From: an uncultured bacterium
GTDB lineage: Bacteria; Bacillota_I; Bacilli_A; RF39; UBA660
Direction: 5' to 3'
Length of the DNA: 7,648 nucleotides
NCBI GenBank assembly: GCA_900314225.1
Contig: OMUM01000085.1
Coordinates: 1-7,648, forward strand
The position numbers were made by a program, and so were the translations under genes. Positions 1-5,935 of the stretch are shown here, piece by piece; the first letter of the stretch is position 1, and every line of letters starts with the position of its first letter. The notes beneath the pieces were generated by a model. That model was not told the origin of the DNA, made no database searches, and saw only the letters and a list, made by a program, of their open reading frames with translations.

Positions 1-33
1 TACTAGCAAATTGATAATTAGCAACTTCATCAA

Positions 34-62
34 TTTACTACATACATTATACGTGTTATAAT
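34..62 (+). promoter_or_regulatory. Predicted sigma-A promoter of the SUFU-nitroreductase pair
   Basis: A -10 box TATAAT (57-62) is preceded by TG one base upstream (54-55), an extended -10. A -35-like TTTACT (34-39) lies exactly 17 bp upstream of the -10 box. Transcription would start near 69, giving a leader of about 17 nt that contains the ribosome binding site at 76-80. The promoter is inferred from consensus only. An imperfect inverted repeat ATTATA-N5-TATAAT (46-62) covers the -10 box and could be an operator, but in DNA this AT-rich it may be chance. Confidence 0.6.
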
Positions 63-85
63 TTTTATAGATAGTAGGTGATAAA

Positions 86-757
86 TTGAAAAAGAAAGAC
101 TTTATTAAAATGATGGATGAAGAAGATGAAGATTGGGAACCAGGAAGAGATGCGATTGACGCTGAATTTAGTAGAATCTATCCCAATCAAGAACCAATAA
201 TAAATGAAATACCTATAGCTAATAGAAAAGAGTTTGGTGGTTCTAACTATTTAGATGAATTCGATATTTACAGATCAAAAAAAGATTACAATCATATTGT
301 AACTTTAGGTATGAGTCAGTTAGAAGCTGATCCAAATTATTTTGGCAAAGAATATAGTAAATGGGGCTATGAAATGACTTTTAAAATAAATAATAATGAT
401 TATTTATGGGCCTTAGATATTCTCTCATCCTTAGCTAGCTTCACTAATATTAAAAAAAGAAAATTTACAATACACGATATCATACCATTTGGTGGAAAGT
501 CTCTTAATCCTAATATCGATTCCAAAATAACTGCCCTTATAGTAATTAAAGATACTGATGTAAAAACAATTAATACCTATTTTGGAAAAGTAGATTTTCT
601 TCAATTATATGGAATAACAGAAAAAGAATTAACTATTTTAGAAAATAATCCTGAAAAAATAACTGAATTTATTAACTTAGTAAAAAAAGATAATCCAGAT
701 TTTATAACAGACATGAATAGAACTAAATCTTATTTGGAGGAAGATTATAATGAATGA
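86..757 (+). CDS. Suppressor-of-fused (SUFU) domain protein
   Basis: This 223-residue soluble protein matches the SUFU family along most of its length. The N-terminal part has the family's WxPG-DAID pattern (W17-D25, then a YPNQEP stretch at 32-37), followed by GG-x-YLD-x-x-x-IYRS (51-64) and the core H-x-VTLGMSQL (70-79). WGYEMTFKI (93-101) corresponds to the family's G-x-E-L/M-TF strand. FGKVDFLQLYGITEKEL (166-182) and FITDMNRTKSYL (206-217) close the domain. There is no signal peptide or membrane segment. In animals SUFU restrains Gli transcription factors; the bacterial members have no settled function, though some sit near toxin or immunity genes, so none is assigned. The TTG start is chosen because AGGTG (76-80) lies 5 nt upstream; ATG at 110 is in frame but has a poorer ribosome binding site. 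The residues after the start are strongly acidic (DEEDED, 11-16). The gene overlaps the next one by 8 bp and carries its ribosome binding site. Confidence 0.8.
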   Translation: MKKKDFIKMMDEEDEDWEPGRDAIDAEFSRIYPNQEPIINEIPIANRKEFGGSNYLDEFDIYRSKKDYNHIVTLGMSQLEADPNYFGKEYSKWGYEMTFKINNNDYLWALDILSSLASFTNIKKRKFTIHDIIPFGGKSLNPNIDSKITALIVIKDTDVKTINTYFGKVDFLQLYGITEKELTILENNPEKITEFINLVKKDNPDFITDMNRTKSYLEEDYNE

Positions 758-1244
758 AATATATAAAAGAATAAGTGTAAGAAATTATTTAGAAAAAGAT
801 GTTGAAGATGAAAAAATTTTACAAATAATTAAAGCCGGCATGCAATCACCATCTGCTAAAAACCAACAACCTTGGGAATTTTTTGTTGTCAAAAATAAGA
901 ATGTAATTGAAAAATTGAGTAAAGCAAGTCCATATTCTAACTTTTCTAAAGAAGCTCCAGTAATAATTGTTGCTTGCTACAGAAATAATATTCCAGAACC
1001 AGACTTTAAACTAATCGATTTAGCCATTTCTGTAGAAAATATGTGGTTAGAAGTAGAAACGTTAGGTTTAGGAGCTTGTATGATAGGCATAGCACCTGTT
1101 AAAGAACGAGTAGAATATGTTAACAAAATATTAAATTTAGACAGTAATTTAAATACATTTTGTCTATTTCCAGTAGGATATCCAGCTAAAAAACATAAAC
1201 AACAAAATAGATATGATGAAAATAAAATACATTTTATTAATTAG
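750..1244 (+). CDS. Nitroreductase family protein (FMN-dependent oxidoreductase)
   Basis: A 164-residue flavoprotein of the small nitroreductase family, whose members use FMN and NAD(P)H to reduce nitro compounds, quinones or flavins. The N-terminal K-R-x-S-V-R motif (6-11) and SPSAKNQQPWEF (33-44) are the usual FMN phosphate and ribityl contacts. LGLGACMIGI (105-114) is the conserved glycine-rich strand, and the FPVGYP motif (140-145) near the C terminus is typical. At 164 residues it belongs to the short, single-domain branch; the true substrate cannot be read from sequence. GGAGG (736-740) lies 9 nt before the ATG, inside the preceding gene, and the 8-bp overlap suggests translational coupling with the SUFU-like protein. 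Its stop overlaps the end of the convergent regulator gene by 4 bp, with no convincing terminator between them. Confidence 0.9.
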   Translation: MNEIYKRISVRNYLEKDVEDEKILQIIKAGMQSPSAKNQQPWEFFVVKNKNVIEKLSKASPYSNFSKEAPVIIVACYRNNIPEPDFKLIDLAISVENMWLEVETLGLGACMIGIAPVKERVEYVNKILNLDSNLNTFCLFPVGYPAKKHKQQNRYDENKIHFIN

Positions 1245-1870
1245 AAATAAATTTTTATCATTCTATTATTAGTTTCAATAAAACCCTCATTTTTTAAAGC
1301 TTTTAACTCTCTTGTCATTGCACTTCTATCAACAGATAAATAATTAGCAAGATCTGTATAAGTCATAGCAAGTTTAAACTTATTACGACCTGTTTTTTGT
1401 GCTTCTTGAGTAAAATATTCAATTAACTTATCACGAATAGATCTTTTAGTTAAAAGTTCTATTCTATTATTTTTATTATGCAATTGTTCATTTAATATCT
1501 TAATTAAATTTTTAATAAATATTATATAAAAGTCTGTTCTAATAATTTCATCATTAGTTATTTCATTATATTCAATAAAAGTAATCTTAGTCTCTTCTTT
1601 AGTAATACAAGTTATATCATCAGAATTAATATTTAAAGTTAAACTTCCAAAGAATTCACCTTCACCTAATTCTTCTAAAACAGTACTATTACCATTATAA
1701 TCATTATATATTAGTTGGACACTTCCAGTGTCAATTATAGCAATAAAATCTTGCAAGTTGACATTTGACAATACATTTACACCTTTACGATAAAATAGGG
1801 TAGATGACTTTAAAATTTTCTTTAATTTCAATATATTTTTTTCAGAAATATTTTCAAAAAGTTTTGTCAT
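1241..1870 (-). CDS. CRP/FNR-family transcriptional regulator
   Basis: A 209-residue regulator with an N-terminal cyclic-nucleotide-binding-type beta-roll (about 15-105, including LGEGEFFGSLTL at 68-79), a dimerisation helix (about 112-142) and a C-terminal winged helix-turn-helix (about 143-209). The recognition region is TYTDLANYLSVDRSAMTREL (170-189), followed by the wing LKNEGFIETNNRMIKI. The open frame runs upstream to 2146, but that part crosses the promoter region and nrdD and is spurious. The real start is the ATG at 1870, preceded by GGAGGTG (complement of 1876-1882). Only one cysteine (Cys88) is present, so an FNR-type 4Fe-4S oxygen sensor is ruled out, and the PRSA-like cAMP-binding signature of true CRP is not evident, so the ligand is unknown. 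Divergent placement from nrdD with a shared palindrome suggests that it regulates both itself and the nrdD operon (inference). Confidence 0.88.
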   Translation of the reverse strand: MTKLFENISEKNILKLKKILKSSTLFYRKGVNVLSNVNLQDFIAIIDTGSVQLIYNDYNGNSTVLEELGEGEFFGSLTLNINSDDITCITKEETKITFIEYNEITNDEIIRTDFYIIFIKNLIKILNEQLHNKNNRIELLTKRSIRDKLIEYFTQEAQKTGRNKFKLAMTYTDLANYLSVDRSAMTRELKALKNEGFIETNNRMIKIYF

Positions 1871-1889
1871 TTTTACACCTCCAAAATTT

Positions 1890-1918
1890 ATTTTAGCAAA
1901 AAATGTAAAATGTTGCAA
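1890..1918 (-). promoter_or_regulatory. Predicted promoter of the CRP/FNR-family regulator gene
   Basis: On the minus strand TTGCAA (complement of 1913-1918) and TAAAAT (complement of 1890-1895) are separated by exactly 17 bp. Transcription would start near 1883, giving a very short leader (about 13 nt) that contains the GGAGGTG ribosome binding site. The -35 box is one half of the perfect palindrome at 1906-1931, so a protein bound there should block this promoter, as in negative autoregulation. Assigned by consensus and spacing only. Confidence 0.45.
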
Positions 1919-1931
1919 TTGCAACATTTTA
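1906..1931. promoter_or_regulatory. Perfect 26-bp palindrome, probable CRP/FNR-family operator
   Basis: The half-site TAAAATGTTGCAA (1906-1918) is followed directly by its exact reverse complement (1919-1931), with no spacer and no mismatch. The core TGTTGCAA/TTGCAACA has the size and two-fold symmetry of a site for a CRP/FNR-type dimer, but it differs from the classical CRP (TGTGA-N6-TCACA) and FNR (TTGAT-N4-ATCAA) sites. It lies between the regulator gene and nrdD. Its centre, 1918.5, is 41.5 bp from the start expected from the nrdD -10 box. No T-run follows on either strand that would make it a terminator. The link to the neighbouring regulator is inferred from position. Confidence 0.75.
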
Positions 1932-1947
1932 TTTTTAACCTTTGAGT

Positions 1948-1953
1948 TATAAT
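1948..1953 (+). promoter_or_regulatory. -10 box of the nrdD-nrdG-dut promoter
   Basis: A consensus TATAAT lies 40 bp before the nrdD start codon. The hexamer at the normal -35 distance (CATTTT, 1925-1930) is poor, and TTGCAA at 1919-1924 is 23 bp away, too far to act as a -35 box. A good -10 with no -35, next to a palindrome centred near -41.5, is the usual layout of a class II activator-dependent promoter. A start near 1960 would leave a 34-nt leader with the ribosome binding site GTGAGGT (1981-1987). No pair of NrdR boxes is visible in this interval. Confidence 0.55.
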
Positions 1954-1993
1954 GGATTTGTAATTTCAAGAAAATAGAATGTGAGGTATATAT

Positions 1994-4192
1994 ATGAAAG
2001 TTATAAAAAGAGATGGACATATTGTTGATTATAGTCCTGATAAAATAGAGAATGCTATTACTAAGGCTAATAATGAAGTTAGTGAGGAAGATAGAGTTAG
2101 TGATATTCAAATTAGAAATATTATTAAGTATATTGAGGGTCTTCATAAAAGAAGAATGTTAGTAGAAGATATCCAAGATGTTATTGAAAAAAGACTGATG
2201 GCTCTTGGTAAATATGAACTTGCTAAAGAGTATATTACTTATAGATATACAAGAGAATTAGTAAGACGTAGTAATACTACTGATAGAAGTATTAAAGAGT
2301 TAATAGATGGAGAAAATGAGTATTGGAATACTGAAAACTCTAATAAAAATGCCAAAGTAGTAACAACTCAAAGAGATTATTTAGCTGGTATTACAAGTAC
2401 CGATATTACAAGAAGATTCCTACTTCCAGAAGATATAGTTAAAGCTCACGATGAAGGAATTATTCATTTCCATGATGCTGACTATTTTGCTCAAAATGCT
2501 TTACATAATTGTGACTTAATTAACCTAGATGATATGTTACAAAATGGTACTAATATTAATGGAGTAATGATTGAAAAGCCACATAGATTCTTAACTGCTA
2601 TGACAATTGCTACTCAATTAATTACAGCTGTTAGTTCATCTCAATACGGTGGTGCAACCATTACCCTAACTCATTTAGCTCCATTTGTTAGATCATCAAG
2701 AGAGTTTTATGAAAAAAAATATAAAGCCAGGAAATTAACTGCTGCTCAAATAAATAAATTTGTTGAAGAAGATTTACACAAAGAAATAGTTGATGGAGTA
2801 CAAACATTCCAATATCAAATCAATTCTATGACTACTACCAATGGACAAGCTCCTTTCTTATCCGTTTGCATGTATTTAGGAGAAACTGATGAATACAAAG
2901 ATGAACTTGCTATGATAATAGAAGAAGTATTAAAGCAAAGAATTCAAGGAATGAAAAACGAAAAAGGAGTTTATATTACTCCAGCATTCCCTAAACTTTT
3001 ATATGTATTAGAAGAAGATAATATTAATCCTAAGGGAAAATATTACTACTTAACAGAACTTGCTGCTAAATGTACTGCTAAGAGAATGGTACCTGATTAT
3101 ATTTCTGAAAAAGTCATGAAAGAATTAAAAATTAATGAAAATGGTGAAGGAGATTGCTATCCATGTATGGGTTGCAGATCATTCTTAACACCAGATAGAT
3201 CAATTAGTTTAGGTAATATTGCTAAAGCTAAAAATTATGTTGAGGGTAAAGGAAAATATTATGGCAGATTTAATCAAGGCGTTGTAACAATCAACTTACC
3301 AGATGTTGCTCTAACTTCAGGAAAAGATATGGAACTATTCTGGAAAATATTTGATGATAGACTAGAACTTTGCCATAGAGCACTTCAAATTAGACACAAA
3401 AGATTATCTAAAGTTACAAGTGATGTTGCACCAATTCTTTGGCAACATGGAGCCCTAGCAAGACTTGAAAAAGGTGAATCAATTCACGAATTACTACATC
3501 ACGGTTATTCCACAATATCTTTAGGTTACGCTGGACTTTACGAATGTGTTAAATATATGACAGGAGAATCTCATACTGATAATGGTAAAGGCAAGGAATT
3601 TGCTCTAGAAGTTATGCAAAAAATGAATGACAAATGTAAAGAGTGGAAAGAAGCTGAAGACATTGATTATTCAGTTTATGGTACACCAATTGAATCAACT
3701 ACTTATAAATTTGCTAAATGCTTAAGAGAAAGATTTGGTAGAATTAAAGGAATTACTGATAGAGATTATATTACTAATAGTTATCATGTACCAGTATTTG
3801 AAAAAATTGATCCATTTGAAAAATTAAAATTAGAAAGTGAATTTCAAAAATTATCACCAGGTGGAGCAATATCATATATTGAATGTTCTAACCTAGAAAA
3901 TAATCTTGATACAGTTATGGAAGTAATTAAGTTTATTTATAATAATATAATGTATGCTGAACTTAATACTAAGAGTGATTATTGTCAAAAATGTGGTTAT
4001 AGTGGTGAAATCTTATTAAATGATGATTTAGAGTGGTACTGTCCAAATTGTGGCAATAAAGACCATGATACTTTAAATGTTGCTAGACGTACTTGTGGTT
4101 ATATTGGAACAAATTTCTGGAATAAAGGAAGAACCCAAGAAATTAAAGAAAGATATGTTCACCTAGATAATCATGATAGTGATGAGGAGTAA
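1994..4192 (+). CDS. nrdD: Anaerobic (class III) ribonucleoside-triphosphate reductase, large subunit
   Basis: This 732-residue cytoplasmic enzyme makes deoxyribonucleoside triphosphates from ribonucleoside triphosphates with a glycyl radical, and so works only without oxygen. Residues 2-93 form an ATP-cone, the allosteric on/off domain (VIKRDGHIVDYSPDKIENAI at the start, then RRMLVEDIQDVIE). The catalytic barrel includes ALHNCDLINLDDML (169-182, Cys173) and CYPCMGCRSFL (388-398, with Cys394 in the conserved GCRSFL); these hold the active-site cysteines of the family. A zinc site is formed by CxxC pairs at 664/667 and 683/686. The glycyl radical motif R-R-T-C-G-Y puts the radical on Gly702. 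All key residues are present and the length is normal for the family. The gene ends 2 nt before nrdG. No NrdA, NrdB or NrdJ genes are in the window. Confidence 0.97.
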   Translation: MKVIKRDGHIVDYSPDKIENAITKANNEVSEEDRVSDIQIRNIIKYIEGLHKRRMLVEDIQDVIEKRLMALGKYELAKEYITYRYTRELVRRSNTTDRSIKELIDGENEYWNTENSNKNAKVVTTQRDYLAGITSTDITRRFLLPEDIVKAHDEGIIHFHDADYFAQNALHNCDLINLDDMLQNGTNINGVMIEKPHRFLTAMTIATQLITAVSSSQYGGATITLTHLAPFVRSSREFYEKKYKARKLTAAQINKFVEEDLHKEIVDGVQTFQYQINSMTTTNGQAPFLSVCMYLGETDEYKDELAMIIEEVLKQRIQGMKNEKGVYITPAFPKLLYVLEEDNINPKGKYYYLTELAAKCTAKRMVPDYISEKVMKELKINENGEGDCYPCMGCRSFLTPDRSISLGNIAKAKNYVEGKGKYYGRFNQGVVTINLPDVALTSGKDMELFWKIFDDRLELCHRALQIRHKRLSKVTSDVAPILWQHGALARLEKGESIHELLHHGYSTISLGYAGLYECVKYMTGESHTDNGKGKEFALEVMQKMNDKCKEWKEAEDIDYSVYGTPIESTTYKFAKCLRERFGRIKGITDRDYITNSYHVPVFEKIDPFEKLKLESEFQKLSPGGAISYIECSNLENNLDTVMEVIKFIYNNIMYAELNTKSDYCQKCGYSGEILLNDDLEWYCPNCGNKDHDTLNVARRTCGYIGTNFWNKGRTQEIKERYVHLDNHDSDEE

Positions 4193-4194
4193 AT

Positions 4195-4692
4195 ATGCGA
4201 TACAATAAAATAAGAAAAATGGATGTTTCTAATGGTCCTGGTATTAGAGTATCAATCTTTTTACAAGGTTGTGAATTTCACTGTAAGAATTGCTTTAATC
4301 CAGAAACTTGGAGTTTTAAAAGTGGAAAAGAGTTTACCAATGAAACAATAAATAAAATACTTGAATTATCTGACAAAGAAACAGTATCTGGGCTTTCTAT
4401 TTTAGGAGGGGAACCAATGCATCCTAAAAATATTGAAGGTACAATTGAACTTGCCAAGAAATTTAAAGAAAAATTTCCTAAAAAAACAATTTGGGTATGG
4501 AGTGGCTTTCTTTATGATGATATTTTAAAAAGAAATCCTGAAATATTTGATTATATTGATGTTATGGTTGATGGCCAGTATGTAGATGAATTACATGATC
4601 CAACTCTTAGATGGAAAGGGTCTTCTAACCAAAGAGTAATAGATATAAAAAAGACTCAAAAAAGTGGAAAAATTGTTTTAAATACAGATTAA
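4195..4692 (+). CDS. nrdG: Anaerobic ribonucleotide reductase activating protein (radical SAM)
   Basis: A 165-residue radical-SAM enzyme that uses a 4Fe-4S cluster to cleave S-adenosylmethionine and abstract hydrogen from Gly702 of NrdD, creating the glycyl radical. The cluster-binding motif C-x3-C-x2-C is Cys26, Cys30 and Cys33 in LQGCEFHCKNCFNPETW (23-39). The SAM-contacting GGEP motif is at 71-74, and VDGQYVDELHDPTLRWKGSSNQRVI (125-149) is a conserved NrdG block. The length is typical of NrdG and much shorter than pyruvate formate-lyase activases, which supports NrdG over PflA. Its ribosome binding site GAGGAG (4184-4189) lies at the end of nrdD, only 2 nt separate the two genes, and the pair is almost certainly cotranscribed. 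Confidence 0.97.
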   Translation: MRYNKIRKMDVSNGPGIRVSIFLQGCEFHCKNCFNPETWSFKSGKEFTNETINKILELSDKETVSGLSILGGEPMHPKNIEGTIELAKKFKEKFPKKTIWVWSGFLYDDILKRNPEIFDYIDVMVDGQYVDELHDPTLRWKGSSNQRVIDIKKTQKSGKIVLNTD

Positions 4693-4701
4693 AGGAGAAG
4701 T

Positions 4702-5160
4702 ATGAAAAAAAGAGGATTCGAAATAGTTAGTACCTACAAAGATAAAAATATAAAAATACCAGTTCGTAAAACTGCTAAGTCTGCAGCATATGACTTAGAA
4801 GCTGCTGAAGACATAGTTTTACCAAAATTTGAGTTAGGTATAAAACCAACATTAATACCAACAGGACTTAAAGCTTATATGCAAGATGATGAAGTATTGC
4901 TACTAGTTCCAAGAAGTTCAGGGCCTAAAAAACAAGGAATTAGTTTTCCTCATAATATGGGAGTAATTGATAGCGATTACTATAATAATAGTGATAATGA
5001 AGGACATATTTTTATTCAAGTTATCAATTTAAAAGATCAAGATGTTGAAATTAAAAAAGGGGAAGCGATTGCCCAAGGAATATTCCAAAAATATTTAGTA
5101 GCGGACGATGACAAAGCTGAAGGAGTAAGAACTGGTGGTTTTGGTTCAACTGATAAATAA
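4702..5160 (+). CDS. dut: Deoxyuridine 5'-triphosphate nucleotidohydrolase (dUTPase, trimeric type)
   Basis: A 152-residue enzyme that hydrolyses dUTP to dUMP and pyrophosphate, keeping uracil out of DNA and supplying dUMP for dTMP synthesis. The five motifs of trimeric dUTPases appear in order: SAAYDLEA (27-34), PRSSGPKK (70-77), GVIDSDY (87-93, with Asp90 as the expected catalytic aspartate), GEAIAQ (120-125) and RTGGFGST (143-150, the mobile C-terminal arm with the phenylalanine that stacks on uracil). The insert YNNSDNEGHI after motif 3 is the form I know from Gram-positive bacteria and their phages. AGGAGAAG (4693-4700) is the ribosome binding site. It follows nrdG by 9 nt and is the last gene before a strong terminator, so it is probably made together with the anaerobic reductase. 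A phage origin is possible but no phage gene is nearby. Confidence 0.95.
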   Translation: MKKRGFEIVSTYKDKNIKIPVRKTAKSAAYDLEAAEDIVLPKFELGIKPTLIPTGLKAYMQDDEVLLLVPRSSGPKKQGISFPHNMGVIDSDYYNNSDNEGHIFIQVINLKDQDVEIKKGEAIAQGIFQKYLVADDDKAEGVRTGGFGSTDK

Positions 5161-5162
5161 TT

Positions 5163-5190
5163 AATACTGCTTTATAAGCAGTATTTTTTT
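5163..5190 (+). terminator. Intrinsic terminator after dut
   Basis: AATACTGCTT (5163-5172) pairs perfectly with AAGCAGTATT (5176-5185) across the loop TAT, and a run of seven T (5184-5190) overlaps and follows the stem. It lies 3 bp after the dut stop codon and should end the nrdD-nrdG-dut transcript, separating it from the sigma factor gene. Confidence 0.92.
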
Positions 5191-5208
5191 GTAAAAAAAA
5201 ATATACTT

Positions 5209-5254
5209 TTGTCTAATTAATAGAATTATATTTTATTTATTTTATAATTATAAT
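5209..5254 (+). promoter_or_regulatory. Possible promoter region of the sigma factor gene
   Basis: The stretch between the dut terminator and the sigma gene is almost pure A and T. TTGTCT (5209-5214) with TTTATT (5232-5237) at 17 bp is a weak sigma-A candidate. Two TATAAT hexamers (5243-5248 and 5249-5254) are better -10 boxes but lack a -35 at the right distance. If either TATAAT is used, the transcript begins at or after 5255, beyond the ATG at 5253, which favours the GTG at 5268 as start codon. No clear sigma-H or sigma-F type promoter is seen. Confidence 0.3.
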
Positions 5255-5255
5255 G

Positions 5256-5263
5256 AAGGGAGG
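5256..5263 (+). promoter_or_regulatory. Ribosome binding site that decides the sigma factor start
   Basis: AAGGGAGG is the only strong Shine-Dalgarno sequence near the 5' end of this gene. It lies 4 nt before GTG (5268) and downstream of the alternative ATG (5253), so it can serve only the GTG. The spacing is a little shorter than ideal. Confidence 0.65.
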
Positions 5264-5267
5264 ATAT

Positions 5268-5879
5268 GTGGATACTGTCTTAGACTATGAAGGACTTATA
5301 TATAGCATAATAAGTAAATATCCTAATAGATTTGATAAAGAAGATTTATTTCAAGCTGGAATGTTAGGTTTAGTTGATGCTTATAAGCATTATGATCCCC
5401 ATGCAAATACTAAGTTTTCAACCTATGCTTATTACTATATAGTAGGAGAGGTTAACAAATATATAAAAGAATGTAGTAGTTTAAAGATAGGTAAAGATTT
5501 AATAGAATTAAAAAAGAAAATAATAAAAGTAACTGACTTAATGACTCAAAAATTAGGTAGAATTCCAAGTAATCTAGAAATAGCCCTATATCTAGATGTT
5601 CCTGAACAAGATATAAATGAAGCGCTAATTTCTACTGATGAAGTAAGTAGTATTGAAGAATCTTTTAATTATTTAGAATCTAATGATAATATAAATATTG
5701 ATTTATTAGATTTAAAAATGGAGATAAATAAATTACCTAAAGAAGAAAGAGAAATAATTATTTCAAGATATTTTACTGGTTTAACTCAAAGTGAAACATC
5801 TAATAAATTAGGAATTAGTCAGGTACAAGTATCAAGAAATGAGGCCAAAATTCTTAAGAAACTTAGAACTAATCTATGA
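5268..5879 (+). CDS. Sporulation-type RNA polymerase sigma factor (sigma-F/sigma-G-like), short form
   Basis: A 203-residue sigma-70-family factor. Region 2 (about 4-70) includes KEDLFQAGMLGLVDAYKHYD and FSTYA (50-54). Region 3 (about 85-125) includes LGRIPSNLEIALYL. Region 4 (about 150-200) has the helix-turn-helix LTQSETSNKLGISQVQVSRNE (172-192), whose LGISQVQVSR matches sigma-F and sigma-G. Its place just before spoVAC-AD-AE repeats the sigF-spoVA order known from Bacillus and clostridia, so sigma-F is the better guess, but sigma-G or a lineage-specific factor is possible and no symbol is given. It is shorter than B. subtilis sigma-F (255 residues): about 40 N-terminal residues before region 2 and part of the region 3-4 linker are missing. 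The GTG start is chosen because AAGGGAGG (5256-5263) lies just upstream; an in-frame ATG at 5253 would contain that site and has none of its own. Confidence 0.82.
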   Translation: MDTVLDYEGLIYSIISKYPNRFDKEDLFQAGMLGLVDAYKHYDPHANTKFSTYAYYYIVGEVNKYIKECSSLKIGKDLIELKKKIIKVTDLMTQKLGRIPSNLEIALYLDVPEQDINEALISTDEVSSIEESFNYLESNDNINIDLLDLKMEINKLPKEEREIIISRYFTGLTQSETSNKLGISQVQVSRNEAKILKKLRTNL

Positions 5880-5893
5880 TTCTAAGTTTTTTT
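5859..5893 (+). terminator. Probable intrinsic terminator overlapping the end of the sigma factor gene
   Basis: AAACTTAGAA (5859-5868) pairs perfectly with TTCTAAGTTT (5880-5889), and the T-run reaches 5893. The 11-nt loop contains the sigma gene's stop codon (TGA, 5877-5879). The stem is AT-rich and the loop is large, so termination may be partial and some transcripts may read into spoVAC. Confidence 0.6.
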
Positions 5894-5922
5894 GTATGAA
5901 AAAAATAAATTTGGTTAGATTA
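5894..5922 (+). promoter_or_regulatory. Candidate forespore (sigma-F/sigma-G type) promoter of spoVAC-AD-AE
   Basis: GTATG (5894-5898) fits the -35 consensus GHATR of forespore sigma factors, and GGTTAGATTA (5913-5922) fits GGnnAnAnT at -10, separated by 14 bp, slightly less than usual. It lies directly after the sigma gene terminator and just before spoVAC. The spoVA operon is sigma-G-controlled in B. subtilis, which agrees. A start near 5928 would leave a very short leader, so this is a candidate only. Confidence 0.42.
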
Positions 5923-5935
5923 TTAATGGTGATGA

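Noticed and set aside
1221..1238. AATAAAAT/ATTTTATT hairpin as terminator at the convergent junction
   Set aside because: It is A/T only, has a 2-nt loop unless pairs are lost, and has no following T-run; such repeats are expected by chance here.
1871..2146. Upstream extension of the minus-strand regulator reading frame to 2146
   Set aside because: It crosses the palindrome and both promoters and overlaps the first 153 bp of nrdD; the extra residues are low-complexity and a strong ribosome binding site sits before the ATG at 1870.
5224..5249. Inverted repeat AATTATA-N12-TATAATT before the sigma gene as an operator
   Set aside because: It is made wholly of A and T in a nearly pure A/T stretch, so chance is the simpler explanation.
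5253..5267. ATG at 5253 as start of the sigma factor
   Set aside because: It has no ribosome binding site, it overlaps the best -10 candidates, and the strong Shine-Dalgarno lies after it; the added MKGGY residues are simply that site translated.
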